Assembly (NCBI RefSeq): GCF_026008495.1
Contig: NZ_BQUN01000068.1
Location: 139,926 to 203,925 of the forward strand
Source: Streptomyces sp. A012304
Lineage (GTDB): Bacteria; Actinomycetota; Actinomycetes; Streptomycetales; Streptomycetaceae
Direction of reading: 5' to 3'
Length of the DNA: 64,000 bases
Positions 50,762 to 59,212 of the stretch are shown one piece after another. A program made the position numbers and the translations under genes. The notes under the pieces are model-generated. The model was not told the origin of the DNA. It saw only the letters and a program-made list of their open reading frames with translations, and did no database searches. Within the stretch, counting starts at the first letter, position 1; each line of letters opens with the position of its first letter.

Positions 50762-52060
50762 GTGACACAGACAACGGAAGCCACCACAGTCGTCCCCGAG
50801 CGGCGGCGGAGCCGCGTCCACCGCGCCTGGTTCGTCGCCGCCGTCACCTTCGTCACGATCATCGGCGCGGCGGCCTTCCGCTCCCTGCCGGGCCTGCTCA
50901 TCGACCCGCTGCGCGCGGATTTCGGCTGGTCGCGCGGCACGATCGGCGCCGCCGTCTCGATCAACCTGGCGCTGTACGGCCTCACCGCGCCCTTCGCCGC
51001 CGCGCTGATGGACCGCTTCGGCATCCGCCGGGTGGTGGCCGTCGCGCTGACCGTGATCGCGGTCGGTTCAGCACTGACGGTGTGGATGACGGCGCCCTGG
51101 CAGCTGTGGCTGTGCTGGGGGCTGCTGGTCGGTCTGGGCTCGGGCTCGATGGCGCTGGCGTTCGCGGCGACGGTCACCAACCGCTGGTTCACCGAGCGGC
51201 GCGGCCTGGTCAGCGGCATCCTCACCGCCGCCTCCGCCTCCGGGCAGCTGATCTTCCTGCCGCTGCTGTCCTGGATGGTCACGCGCTACGACTGGCGTCC
51301 GGCGGCGGTGACGGTGGCCCTGGCGGCCCTGGCCGTGGTGCCCTTCGTGTGGCTGCTGCTGCGCGACCACCCGGCGGACGTGGGTCTGAAGCCGTACGGC
51401 GCGCGGGAGTTCGTCCCCAAGCCGCCGCCGGTGACGGGCGCCGCGCGCAGGGCCGTCACGGTCCTCCTCTCCGCGATGCGCACCGGCCCCTTCTGGCTGC
51501 TGGCCGGCACCTTCGCGATCTGCGGGGCGTCGACGAACGGCCTGATCCAGACGCACTTCGTGCCCGCCGCGCACGACCACGGCATGCCCATCACGGCGGC
51601 GGCCTCCCTGCTCGCGGTCATCGGCGTGTTCGACGTGGTCGGCACGATCGCCTCCGGCTGGTTCACCGACCGCTTCGAACCGCGCCGCCTGCTGGCGGTC
51701 TACTACGCCCTGCGCGGCGTCTCCCTGCTCTTCCTGCCGATGCTGCTGGCGCCCACGGTCCACCCGCCGATGCTCTTCTTCATCGTCTTCTACGGCCTCG
51801 ACTGGGTCGCCACCGTGCCGCCCACCCTGGCCCTGTGCCGCGAGCAGTACGGCGAGGACAGCGCCATCGTCTTCGGCTGGGTCCTCGCCTCCCACCAGGT
51901 CGGCGCGGCCCTGGTCGCCTTCCTCGGCGGCGTCGCCCGCGACGTCTTCGGCTCCTACGACGTCGTCTGGTACGCGTCGGGCGCGCTGTGCGCGGCGGCG
52001 GCCCTGATGGCCCTGGTGATCCGCCGGAGGCCGACGGGTGCGGTGCCGGTGGTGGCGTAG
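50762..52060 (+). CDS. MFS transporter (OxlT/monocarboxylate-type)
   Basis: 432 residues from GTG 50762; an ATG at 50729 in frame would add 11. Twelve predicted helices; MFS motif-A-like MDRFGIRRVVAVALTVIAV and FTDRFEPRRLLAVYY. Resembles the oxalate:formate/monocarboxylate (OFA) branch. Substrate perhaps related to the adjacent GlxA-type regulator. Confidence 0.88.
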   Translation: MTQTTEATTVVPERRRSRVHRAWFVAAVTFVTIIGAAAFRSLPGLLIDPLRADFGWSRGTIGAAVSINLALYGLTAPFAAALMDRFGIRRVVAVALTVIAVGSALTVWMTAPWQLWLCWGLLVGLGSGSMALAFAATVTNRWFTERRGLVSGILTAASASGQLIFLPLLSWMVTRYDWRPAAVTVALAALAVVPFVWLLLRDHPADVGLKPYGAREFVPKPPPVTGAARRAVTVLLSAMRTGPFWLLAGTFAICGASTNGLIQTHFVPAAHDHGMPITAAASLLAVIGVFDVVGTIASGWFTDRFEPRRLLAVYYALRGVSLLFLPMLLAPTVHPPMLFFIVFYGLDWVATVPPTLALCREQYGEDSAIVFGWVLASHQVGAALVAFLGGVARDVFGSYDVVWYASGALCAAAALMALVIRRRPTGAVPVVA

Positions 52061-52115
52061 GGATGGTGGCGGCCTGCCCGCGATAGGCGGCAGGGTCCAC
52101 AGGGCATCGGCACCC

Positions 52116-52703
52116 CTAGAGGAACCGTCCCTTGTGGAACAGCAGCGGTGCCGTGTCCTCCCGGTGGGTGCCGAGGGCGGTCACGTGGCCGACGACGATC
52201 AGGTGGTCGCCGCCCGGGTGGACCGCGTGGATCGTGCAGTCGATCCAGGCGAGGGTGTCCGCGAGGCGGGGGGCGCCGGATGCGGGGGCGGGGTCGTAGG
52301 GCACGCCCGCGAACTTGTCGGCGCCGCTCACCGCGAAGGCGCGGCAGAGGGCGCCCTGGTCGGCGGCGAGGACGTTGACGCAGAAGGCGCCCGCGCGGGC
52401 GATGCGGGGCCAGGTCGTGGACGTGCGGCCGACCATGAAGGCGACCAGGGGTGGGTCGAGGGAGAGGGAGGTGAAGGACTGGCAGGCGAAGCCGGCGGGG
52501 CCCGCCTCGCCGTCGGCGGCGGGGGCGGTGACGACGGTCACGCCCGTCGCGAAGTTCCCCAGCACGCGCCGGAATGCGCCCTGGTCGACCGGTGCCCGCT
52601 CGTCGTCGCGGACACATCGCAGCTCGGGGCGGGGGAGCGGCTCCACCGGCCCCGCCCGGAGATAGCGCACGGCGGCGGCCGCCATGCCCGCGTGTCCCAT
52701 CAT
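52116..52703 (-). CDS. Flavin reductase-like protein (HsaB/HpaC family)
   Basis: 195 residues from ATG 52703. FMN-binding split barrel: FRRVLGNFATGVTVVTAPA, GFACQSFTSLSLDPPLVAFM, AFCVNVLAADQGALCRAFAV and HLIVVGHVTALG. Supplies reduced flavin to a monooxygenase partner; HsaB is the reductase of steroid-ring cleavage. No oxygenase component is adjacent. Shared operator site 13 bp upstream of the start. Confidence 0.88.
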   Translation of the reverse strand: MMGHAGMAAAAVRYLRAGPVEPLPRPELRCVRDDERAPVDQGAFRRVLGNFATGVTVVTAPAADGEAGPAGFACQSFTSLSLDPPLVAFMVGRTSTTWPRIARAGAFCVNVLAADQGALCRAFAVSGADKFAGVPYDPAPASGAPRLADTLAWIDCTIHAVHPGGDHLIVVGHVTALGTHREDTAPLLFHKGRFL

Positions 52704-52715
52704 GCCCCCATTGAA

Positions 52716-52732
52716 GCTGACGGTGCGTCAGA
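52716..52732. promoter_or_regulatory. Shared operator site 4 (GCTGACGGTGCGTCAGA)
   Basis: GCTGAC-GGTGC-GTCAGA, inner five bases of both arms perfect, 13 bp before the flavin reductase start. Confidence 0.7.
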
Positions 52733-52799
52733 TAGGAAGGGGTGGGGTGACGGCCGGCGGGTCAACTGCGCTGTCGGCGTGGCCTCTTGCTGGGCGTCA

Positions 52800-52947
52800 C
52801 TCGGCCGCCGGCGAGTGGAGGCTCGACGGGCGGCCGGCCGCCCTGCGCGATCAGGTCATCGCCGCCGTGGCGGCCGAGACCCACGCCACTCCCACCCGGG
52901 TCGCGCTCGCCTGGCTCCTCGGCCGCTCGCCGGTCGTCCTGCTGTAG
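52800..52947 (+). pseudogene. C-terminal remnant of an aldo/keto reductase
   Basis: The plus-strand frame reads LRDQVIAAVAAETHATPTRV then ALAWLLGRSPVVLL and a stop. Intact aldo/keto reductases have at this place VAAEHGATPAQVALAWLLAR followed by IPGT, so the fragment stops right before the cofactor-binding loop. Upstream sequence has no barrel. Read as a decayed gene, no product expected. Confidence 0.65.
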
Positions 52948-52969
52948 GGCATTGCGTACGCTGCCCCGC

Positions 52970-53902
52970 ATGGGGTGGGGAGAGGTCCGAAGCGGGGCCG
53001 GGCGGTACCGGGCCGGCGCCGAGGTGAACGTGAACGTGGCCGCGGCGGCGGGGGCGGCGCAACTGCCGGCGGTCTTTCTGCTGTGGTGGGCGCACGCGCT
53101 GGCCACCGACCCGTACGGCGTCGGCTACGGCGGTGCCTTCGGGCTCGCCTGCCTGGCCGTCCTCGCGCCCGCGTACCTGCCGCTGCTCGGGCTGCTGCAC
53201 GCGTGCGCGCAGACGGTTCCGGGGGCTCTCCTGGGCGGGCCGGCGTTCCGGCGGCTTCCCTGGCCGCGGTGGGTCCGGCAGTTGGTGGGCGCCGGGATCG
53301 TCGGTCTGCTGTGGGCCGCGGTGGGGGCGGTGCTGTGGGGCTGGCCGTACGTCACCGCCGCGCTCGTCCTCGTCGGCCTCGGGGTGCTGCCCGTCCTCGC
53401 GGTGGCGTACGCGCGCGTGCGGGCCGTCGGGAGCCTGTGGGGCATCTGGTGGCGCGCGGGCGTGGCCTCCGTCGCCCTGTTCGTCTTCGCCTTCGTCGGC
53501 AGTCTGCTGGCCAGTGTCACCGGGCTCGTCGAGGAGTACGAGGCTCCCGAGCTGTCGGCCGCCGAGCTCGCCGGCGTCTGGCGCGGGGACGACGGGGAGG
53601 TGCTGGAACTGCGACCGGGCGGCCGGGCCACGCTGACCGGGATGCCGGTTCGGGCCGGCTTCGAGGCGGAGGCCGACTTCGAGGTGTGCGCGGGCGGCGG
53701 GACCTGGTCCCTGCGCGGGGAGAGCGAATACGGCACGCGGGACGCCGTCGCCGTACGCCTCGAGACCGGTAGCGGCACCGGGAGCGGGTGCGGGGAGGAG
53801 ACGCTCTGGACGCTCGCGGGGACCGAGGCGGACCCCGAGCTGTTCGTGATCTTCGGTGATCCCGACGCGGGGGAGGTGCGGGTCCTGACACGGGACTCCT
53901 GA
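52970..53902 (+). CDS. Polytopic membrane protein of unknown function
   Basis: 310 residues from ATG 52970; a TACGCT box lies seven bases before it, suggesting a leaderless mRNA. Five hydrophobic segments in the first 180 residues (AAQLPAVFLLWWAHALATDP, GGAFGLACLAVLAPAYLPLL, LVGAGIVGLLWAAVGAVLWG, VLPVLAVAYARV and VASVALFVFAFVGSLLA), then an extracytoplasmic C-terminal domain starting LAGVWRGDDGEVLELRPGGR, which looks like a small beta-rich lipocalin-like module with one Cys pair. Not recognised. Confidence 0.7.
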   Translation: MGWGEVRSGAGRYRAGAEVNVNVAAAAGAAQLPAVFLLWWAHALATDPYGVGYGGAFGLACLAVLAPAYLPLLGLLHACAQTVPGALLGGPAFRRLPWPRWVRQLVGAGIVGLLWAAVGAVLWGWPYVTAALVLVGLGVLPVLAVAYARVRAVGSLWGIWWRAGVASVALFVFAFVGSLLASVTGLVEEYEAPELSAAELAGVWRGDDGEVLELRPGGRATLTGMPVRAGFEAEADFEVCAGGGTWSLRGESEYGTRDAVAVRLETGSGTGSGCGEETLWTLAGTEADPELFVIFGDPDAGEVRVLTRDS

Positions 53903-53938
53903 ACCTGGGCGGCCCTCGGCGGTTCCCGGTGCGGGGGC

Positions 53939-54730
53939 TCACCGGCCCCGGAAGCGTGGTTCCCGGCGTTCCGTGAAGCTCGCCACGCCCTCCCGGGCGT
54001 CCGTCGTCGTCATGTTGATCTCCTGGGCGGCGGCCTCGGCCGCGAAGGCGCCGGCGCGGTCGGTGTCGAGGGAGGCGTTGACGAGCTGCTTGGTGAGGGT
54101 GAGGGCGCGGGTGGGGCCGCAGGCGAGGCGTGCCGCCCAGGCGCGGGCGGTCTTGTCCAGTTCCCCGTCCGGGACGACCCGGTTGACCAGGCCGAGGCGT
54201 TCGGCGTCGGCCGCGCCGAGGGCGTCGCCGAAGAACATCAGTTCCTTGGCGCGCTGCGGGCCGATCAGACGGGGGAGGAGGTAGGCGCCGCCGGCGTCGG
54301 GGACCAGGCCCCGGCGCACGAACACCTCGATGAACCGGGCCGATTCGGCGGCCAGGACCAGGTCGCAGGCGAGGGCGAGATGCGCGCCGAGGCCGGCCGC
54401 CGTGCCGTTCACCGCCGCGACCACGGGCTTTTCGCAGTCCAGGACGGCGGCGATCAGACGCTGGGCGCCGAGGCGGAGGGTGCGGGCCACGTCACCGGCG
54501 ATCCGCTCGCCCGCCGGAGGCCCGCCGCGCAGGTCCGCGCCCGCGCAGAAGCCGCGCCCGGTCCCGGTGAGGACGACCGCCCGCACGTCCGGGTCGGCCG
54601 AGGCCCCGGCGAGCAGGTCGATCAGCTTCTCGCGCAGGCCGGGCGTGAGCGCGTTGAGGGCCTCGGGGCGGTCCAGGGTGATGTGGGTGACGTGCTGGTC
54701 GGTCGTGGTCCGGATCCACGGGTCGGGCAT
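53939..54730 (-). CDS. Enoyl-CoA hydratase/isomerase family protein
   Basis: 263 residues from ATG 54730. Crotonase fold: GTGRGFCAGADLRGGPPAGE and AAVNGTAAGLGAHLALACDL form the oxyanion hole; IEVFVRRGLVPDAGGAYLLP carries the conserved Glu/Asp region. Typical of beta-oxidation or ring-opening hydratases. It lies downstream of the acyl-CoA synthetase (same strand), separated by about 400 bp that include the 41-bp repeats. Confidence 0.88.
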   Translation of the reverse strand: MPDPWIRTTTDQHVTHITLDRPEALNALTPGLREKLIDLLAGASADPDVRAVVLTGTGRGFCAGADLRGGPPAGERIAGDVARTLRLGAQRLIAAVLDCEKPVVAAVNGTAAGLGAHLALACDLVLAAESARFIEVFVRRGLVPDAGGAYLLPRLIGPQRAKELMFFGDALGAADAERLGLVNRVVPDGELDKTARAWAARLACGPTRALTLTKQLVNASLDTDRAGAFAAEAAAQEINMTTTDAREGVASFTERREPRFRGR

Positions 54731-54969
54731 GGTCGGGCTCCGTTCTGATTCCGGCGCGGTCCAGCCAAGCGCGGGCGGGCCTGCCCTTCCGTCGGTTGCC
54801 GGGCCTTCCGCTCCTCGGCCGGTTCGTCCCCCCGGCCGCTGCCGCCCCGCCTGCTTCTTCTCGTGTCCGCCGTGCGTGGTCCGGCGCTCCCGCCGGGCGC
54901 GCCGGCCTCTTTCGTCCCGCTCTCCGCCATGAGGTGATCCCCGGCCGGTACGGCGGCCTCCGCGAACCC

Positions 54970-55173
54970 CTCACGGCACACCGCCGGCGCGTCCAGTGTC
55001 ATCGCAGCTCTCACCGGCACACCGCCTGCGCGTCGAGTGTCATCGCAGCTCTCACCGGCACACCGCCGGCGCGTCCAGTGCCGTCGCAGCCCTCACCGGC
55101 ACACCGCCGGCGCGTCCAGTGCCATCGCAGCCCTCACCGGCACACCGCCAGCGCGTCCAGCGCCACCGCGCCC
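54970..55173. repeat. Five tandem 41-bp repeats overlapping a gene's 3' end
   Basis: Units led by CTCACCGGCACACCGCCGGC start at 54970, 55010, 55051, 55092 and 55133 (spacing 40, 41, 41, 41). The last is the true 3' end of the acyl-CoA synthetase gene (stop 55134-55136, C-terminal ALDALAVCR); the other four are copies lying beyond it. The unit length is not a multiple of three, so the copies cannot lengthen the protein. The remaining gap (54731-54969) shows no gene. Confidence 0.92.
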
Positions 55174-57359
55174 TGCCCCCGCTCCAGCACCATCAGCGGG
55201 TTGATGTCCAGCTCCGCCAGGTCGTCCCCGAGTTCCAGCGCCATGCGCTGCACCCGCAGGACGACCTCGACGAGGGCGTCCAGATCGGCCGGGGGGCGGC
55301 CGCGGACGCCGTCCAGCAGGGGCCTGCCGCGCAGTTCGGCGAGCATGTCGCGGGCCTGTTCCTCGCCGAAGGGCGGGACCCGGACGGCCGCGTCCCGCAG
55401 CACCTCCACCAGGACCCCGCCCAGACCGACCGTCACCGTCGGCCCGAAGAGATCGTCGTGGGTGACGCCGACGACCATCTCCACGCCCCGCTCCACCATC
55501 TGGCACACCAGGACGCCGTCCAGCGAGACGCCCTCGTAGCGGGCGATGTCGGTCAGGTCGCGGTAGGCGTCCCGTACCTGGCTGGCCGAGGTGAGGCCGA
55601 TCCGCACCAGGCCCAGCTCGGTCTTGTGGGCGATGCGGGCGCCGGACGCCTTCATCACCACCGGGTAGCCGACCAGCCCCGCCGCCCGCACGGCCGCCGC
55701 CGCGCTGGTCACCAGATGTTCGCGCGGGACCCGGATGCCGTACGCCCGCAGGAGCTGCTTCGCCGCGTGCTCGCTGAGCTGCTGGCCGGGGCGCATCAGC
55801 AGCTGCGCCTTGCGGAAGGACGGGGACGCGGTGCGCGGGGCCTGGTCGAAGGGCGAGCGGTAGTCGCGTACGAAGCGGTGGTGGCCGAGATGGGCGCGGA
55901 CGGCGGTGAGGCAGCCCGCGACCGTGCGGAAGGTTGCCACCCGGGAGGAGCCGAGCAGCACGTCCCGGTAGGCGGGCTCGGTGCCGACCGGTGAGCCCCA
56001 CACCACGCACACCAGCTTGTCCGTCGTCTCCGCCGCGTCCACCAGGTCCCGCACGAGCCGGTCGCTCAGCGGCGGGAACGGGCCGGTGATCGGGCAGATC
56101 AGGACGCCGACCTCGGGGTCGGCCAGGATCGCGTCGATGATTCTGCGGCCGCGCCAGTCGCCCACCGGGTGGCCGCCGTTGTCGATCGGGTTCGCGACGT
56201 TCAGGTACTCCGGTATCCACTGGTGCAGCTCGGCCTGCTTGTCCGGCGACAGCTGCGGCAGCCGCAGTCCGGCCGCCGTCGCCAGGTCGGCCACGTGCGC
56301 GCCGGTGCCGCCGGAGATCGCGTACACCGCCACCCCGTCGGCGCGCGGCGGCCTCGCCCGGGCCAGCAGGGCGGCGGTGTCCTGGAGTTCGTCGAGTCCA
56401 TCGACGCGGATCACGCCGTACTGCCGCATCGCCGCGTCGACGACGTCGTCCGCGCCGGTCAGCTTGCCGGTGTGGGTGGCGGCGGTGCGGGCGCCGGCCT
56501 CGGTGCGGCCCACCTTCACCGCGACGACCGGAACCCCGCGCCGGGCGGCCCGGTCGGCGGCGAGCAGGAAGGCCCGGCCGTCCTTGAGGCCCTCGATGTA
56601 GCAGGCGATCGCGCCCACCTCGGGCCGTTCCGCGAAGTAGGAGAGGAAGTCGGCGGTCTCCAGATCTGCCTCGTTGCCGGTGGGCGCCCAGTGGGAGAGG
56701 CGGATGCCGAGCTCCTGGAGGGCGAAGACCGGACGGCCCTGGTGGCCGGACTGGGTGATCAGCGCGATGGCGGGGCCGTCGAGGTCGTCGCGGAAGCGTT
56801 CGAAGGCGTTGAGGTTGGTGTTGGGCCCGAGCAGCCGCATCCCGGAGCGGGCCACGGCCGCCGCCAGCCGCTGCTGCGCGGCCGCGCCCTCGGCGCCGGT
56901 CTCCGCGAACCCGGAGGCGAAGACGACCGCGAACCTCGCCTTGGCCTCGGCGAGCTGCTCGACGACGGGCAGCGGATCGGCGACCAGCAGTACCGCCAGG
57001 TCGACCTGCTCGGGCAGATCGGTGACGGAGGGGAAGCAGGGGATCCCGAAGACGGTCGCGCGGGTGGGGTGCACCGGGTGCAGCCGGGCCCCCACCCGCT
57101 CCGCCCAGCCGGCCAGCTGCCGGGTGATCCCGGTGTTCGGCCGGCCCTCGGCGTCCGACGCGCCGATCACCGCGACGGACTCGGGGCGGAAGAACCGGTC
57201 CAGATCGGGGACGGCCGCGTACAGCGGGCGGCCGCTGACGTCGAGGTCGTCCGCGTCGGCCGGCCGTCCGTGCACGGCCGGACCGGGCTGTTCGCCGCAC
57301 GCGATGACCCGGGCCCGGCGGGAGTCGGTGGTGAGGGTGCCGTGGGTTGATCCAAGCAT
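55134..57359 (-). CDS. NDP-forming acyl-CoA synthetase (acetate--CoA ligase family)
   Basis: 741 residues from ATG 57359. Domain order: CoA-binding Rossmann (FFRPESVAVIGASDAEGRPN), succinyl-CoA-ligase-like domain with the phosphohistidine region ARTAATHTGKLTGADD, then a C-terminal ATP-grasp (GLVGYPVVMKASGARIAHKT, LFGPTVTVGLGGVLVEVLRD, ELDINPLMVLERGQG). Forms acyl-CoA from acid, ATP and CoA with ADP + Pi release. The canonical Asp/Glu for transfer are not all visible, so the substrate is open. Two shared operators precede it. Confidence 0.88.
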   Translation of the reverse strand: MLGSTHGTLTTDSRRARVIACGEQPGPAVHGRPADADDLDVSGRPLYAAVPDLDRFFRPESVAVIGASDAEGRPNTGITRQLAGWAERVGARLHPVHPTRATVFGIPCFPSVTDLPEQVDLAVLLVADPLPVVEQLAEAKARFAVVFASGFAETGAEGAAAQQRLAAAVARSGMRLLGPNTNLNAFERFRDDLDGPAIALITQSGHQGRPVFALQELGIRLSHWAPTGNEADLETADFLSYFAERPEVGAIACYIEGLKDGRAFLLAADRAARRGVPVVAVKVGRTEAGARTAATHTGKLTGADDVVDAAMRQYGVIRVDGLDELQDTAALLARARPPRADGVAVYAISGGTGAHVADLATAAGLRLPQLSPDKQAELHQWIPEYLNVANPIDNGGHPVGDWRGRRIIDAILADPEVGVLICPITGPFPPLSDRLVRDLVDAAETTDKLVCVVWGSPVGTEPAYRDVLLGSSRVATFRTVAGCLTAVRAHLGHHRFVRDYRSPFDQAPRTASPSFRKAQLLMRPGQQLSEHAAKQLLRAYGIRVPREHLVTSAAAAVRAAGLVGYPVVMKASGARIAHKTELGLVRIGLTSASQVRDAYRDLTDIARYEGVSLDGVLVCQMVERGVEMVVGVTHDDLFGPTVTVGLGGVLVEVLRDAAVRVPPFGEEQARDMLAELRGRPLLDGVRGRPPADLDALVEVVLRVQRMALELGDDLAELDINPLMVLERGQGAVALDALAVCR

Positions 57360-57391
57360 CGGTCCGCCCGCTCCTGTGTGACTGCCAAGTA

Positions 57392-57408
57392 ACTGACGCC
57401 CTGTCAGA
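57392..57408. promoter_or_regulatory. Shared operator site 5 (ACTGACGCCCTGTCAGA)
   Basis: ACTGAC-GCCCT-GTCAGA, 32 bp before the acyl-CoA synthetase start; centre 24 bp from site 6. Confidence 0.7.
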
Positions 57409-57415
57409 TTACAGA

Positions 57416-57432
57416 ACTGACGACTTGTCAGG
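57416..57432. promoter_or_regulatory. Shared operator site 6 (ACTGACGACTTGTCAGG)
   Basis: ACTGAC-GACTT-GTCAGG, inner 5-bp arms perfect, 56 bp before the synthetase start; paired with site 5. Confidence 0.65.
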
Positions 57433-57548
57433 AATGGGTGTGCACCGACAACCGCACCGACAACCGCGCCGCCGCCCGCACCGGCACCGCGCCGGCACCC
57501 GCGTCTCCGTCCGCGTTCGCCGTTCGCGTTCGCCGCCCGCGCCGACGA

Positions 57549-59039
57549 CTACAGCGCTGCCAGCACCTCCTTCGCCACCCGCTCGCCCGACCGCACGGCC
57601 CCGTCCATGAAGCCCATCCAGTAAGTGGACGTCTCGGTGCCGGCCCAGTGGATGCCGCCGACGGGCTTGCGCAGGGCCGGGCCGTACTGGGTGAGGACGC
57701 CGGGCGCGGCGATGGAGACGGGGCCGCCGCGGGTGTAGCCCTCGTTGTTCCAGCGTTGCAGGACGAAGGAGGAAGGGGAGGCGGCTTTCTCGCCGAAGTA
57801 CGTCGTGTAGTCCTTCAGTACGGCCGCCCTGACCTCCGCCTCGCTCGCCGCGTCCAGTTCCCGCGCCTTGTCGGCCTCGATGAAGCCCATCAGCGCGCCG
57901 TAGGAGGCGTCGGGCGGGGAGTTGTCGAAGGTGGAGCTGATCACGCCGGTGTCGCTGACGACCTGCCCGTTGAGCCCGTCGGCACGCCAGAAGGGGGTGT
58001 CGTAGATCGCGATCGCCTTGCCGACGGAGGCCATCGGCAGGCGCTGGGTGAGCTGGTCGCGGCCGGCCGGCAGGAGCGGGTCGTACTGGATGCGGGCGGC
58101 GAGCGGCGGCGGTACGGCGACGACGACCCTCCTGGCGTTGACGGTGATGCCGTCGGCCGTCACCACGTAGCCGCCGCCGGAGCGGGTGATCGTGCGGACC
58201 GGGGCGCTCAGCACCACCCGGTCGCCGAGGGAGGCGGCGAGCTTGACGGGGACGAGCTGGGAGCCGCCGACGAAGCGCAGCTGCTGGGCGCCGGTCCCGG
58301 TCTCGGTGAGGCGTTCCAGGGTGCCGGGGTTCGACGCGTCACCGGCGGCGGCGATGTAGAAGAGGACGAACAGCAGCGACAGCTCACGCGGTTCCGCCGA
58401 GAAGATGGACGTGCAGGCCACGTCGAGGAGGAACTTGGCGGACGGGATCACGGCGTTGGCGCGCAGCCAGCTCTCGAAGGTCTGCCGGTCCCACTCCTCG
58501 GCCTTCGCCGCGGTCCAGGGCGCGTCGACCGGCACCTGCTTGGCCATGTCGTTCAACGAGGCCTGCACGATCGCCGCGTTGGCGAGCCCGGCCGCGTCGA
58601 CCGGCGGGACCGCGCCGAGCAGGCCGTCGGTGGCGTACGGGGTCTTCTTGCCGTCCTTGTAGAGCAGGTTCTTGCCGCTGTTGTAGGTGGCGAAGGTGGC
58701 CACGCCGAGGGAGTCGGCGAGCGCCTTGATGCGGTGCTGGGTGGGGCCGATGAACTCGCCGCCGCCCTCGGTGACCCCGCCGCCGGCCAGGTTCAGGCCG
58801 ACGACCCGGCCGCCGACCCGGTCCCGGGCCTCCAGGACGGCGACCGTCCGCCCGGCGGCGACCAGGTCACGGGCCGCGGTGAGCCCGGCGAGGCCCGCGC
58901 CGACGATCGCGACGTCGACGTCCCGCGTCGCGGCGGAGGCCGTCCCGGCGGCCGCCGCGGTGAGGCCGGCCGTACCGGCGGCGACGGCGGCGGTGCGGCC
59001 GAGCAGGGAGCGGCGGGAGAGGTGTCTTTCGCTTGCCAC
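57549..59039 (-). CDS. Tat-exported flavin monoamine oxidase-family protein
   Basis: 496 residues from ATG 59039. Twin-arginine signal HLSRRSLLGRTAAVAAGTAG, so a folded FAD protein is exported. FAD-binding VAIVGAGLAGLTAARDLVAA and RDRVGGRVVGLNLAGGGVTE, C-terminal IHWAGTETSTYWMGFMDGAV typical of MAO-A-like amine oxidases. Would oxidise an amine outside the membrane. Stands alone; not under the shared operator. Confidence 0.9.
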   Translation of the reverse strand: MASERHLSRRSLLGRTAAVAAGTAGLTAAAAGTASAATRDVDVAIVGAGLAGLTAARDLVAAGRTVAVLEARDRVGGRVVGLNLAGGGVTEGGGEFIGPTQHRIKALADSLGVATFATYNSGKNLLYKDGKKTPYATDGLLGAVPPVDAAGLANAAIVQASLNDMAKQVPVDAPWTAAKAEEWDRQTFESWLRANAVIPSAKFLLDVACTSIFSAEPRELSLLFVLFYIAAAGDASNPGTLERLTETGTGAQQLRFVGGSQLVPVKLAASLGDRVVLSAPVRTITRSGGGYVVTADGITVNARRVVVAVPPPLAARIQYDPLLPAGRDQLTQRLPMASVGKAIAIYDTPFWRADGLNGQVVSDTGVISSTFDNSPPDASYGALMGFIEADKARELDAASEAEVRAAVLKDYTTYFGEKAASPSSFVLQRWNNEGYTRGGPVSIAAPGVLTQYGPALRKPVGGIHWAGTETSTYWMGFMDGAVRSGERVAKEVLAAL

Positions 59040-59161
59040 GTGCGTCCTCCGTGGAGAGGGGGGTGGAGCCGGAAAGGTGAACAGGGCTCACATTCTGGCT
59101 CCGCGCGAGGGCGCGGACAACGCTCTCGTCACATTGGACACACATGTAACGGGCAGGGATA

Positions 59162-59212
59162 TCAGGCGAGTTGGGGCGTGGGCAGGTGCCGGGGCGGTGT
59201 CAGGCGAGGTGG
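59162..59212. repeat. 13-bp direct repeat spanning a stop codon
   Basis: TCAGGCGAGTTGG at 59162-59174 and TCAGGCGAGGTGG at 59200-59212. The second copy is the 3' end (stop and C-terminal RRHLA) of the FAD oxidoreductase; the first is in the intergenic space. Confidence 0.5.
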
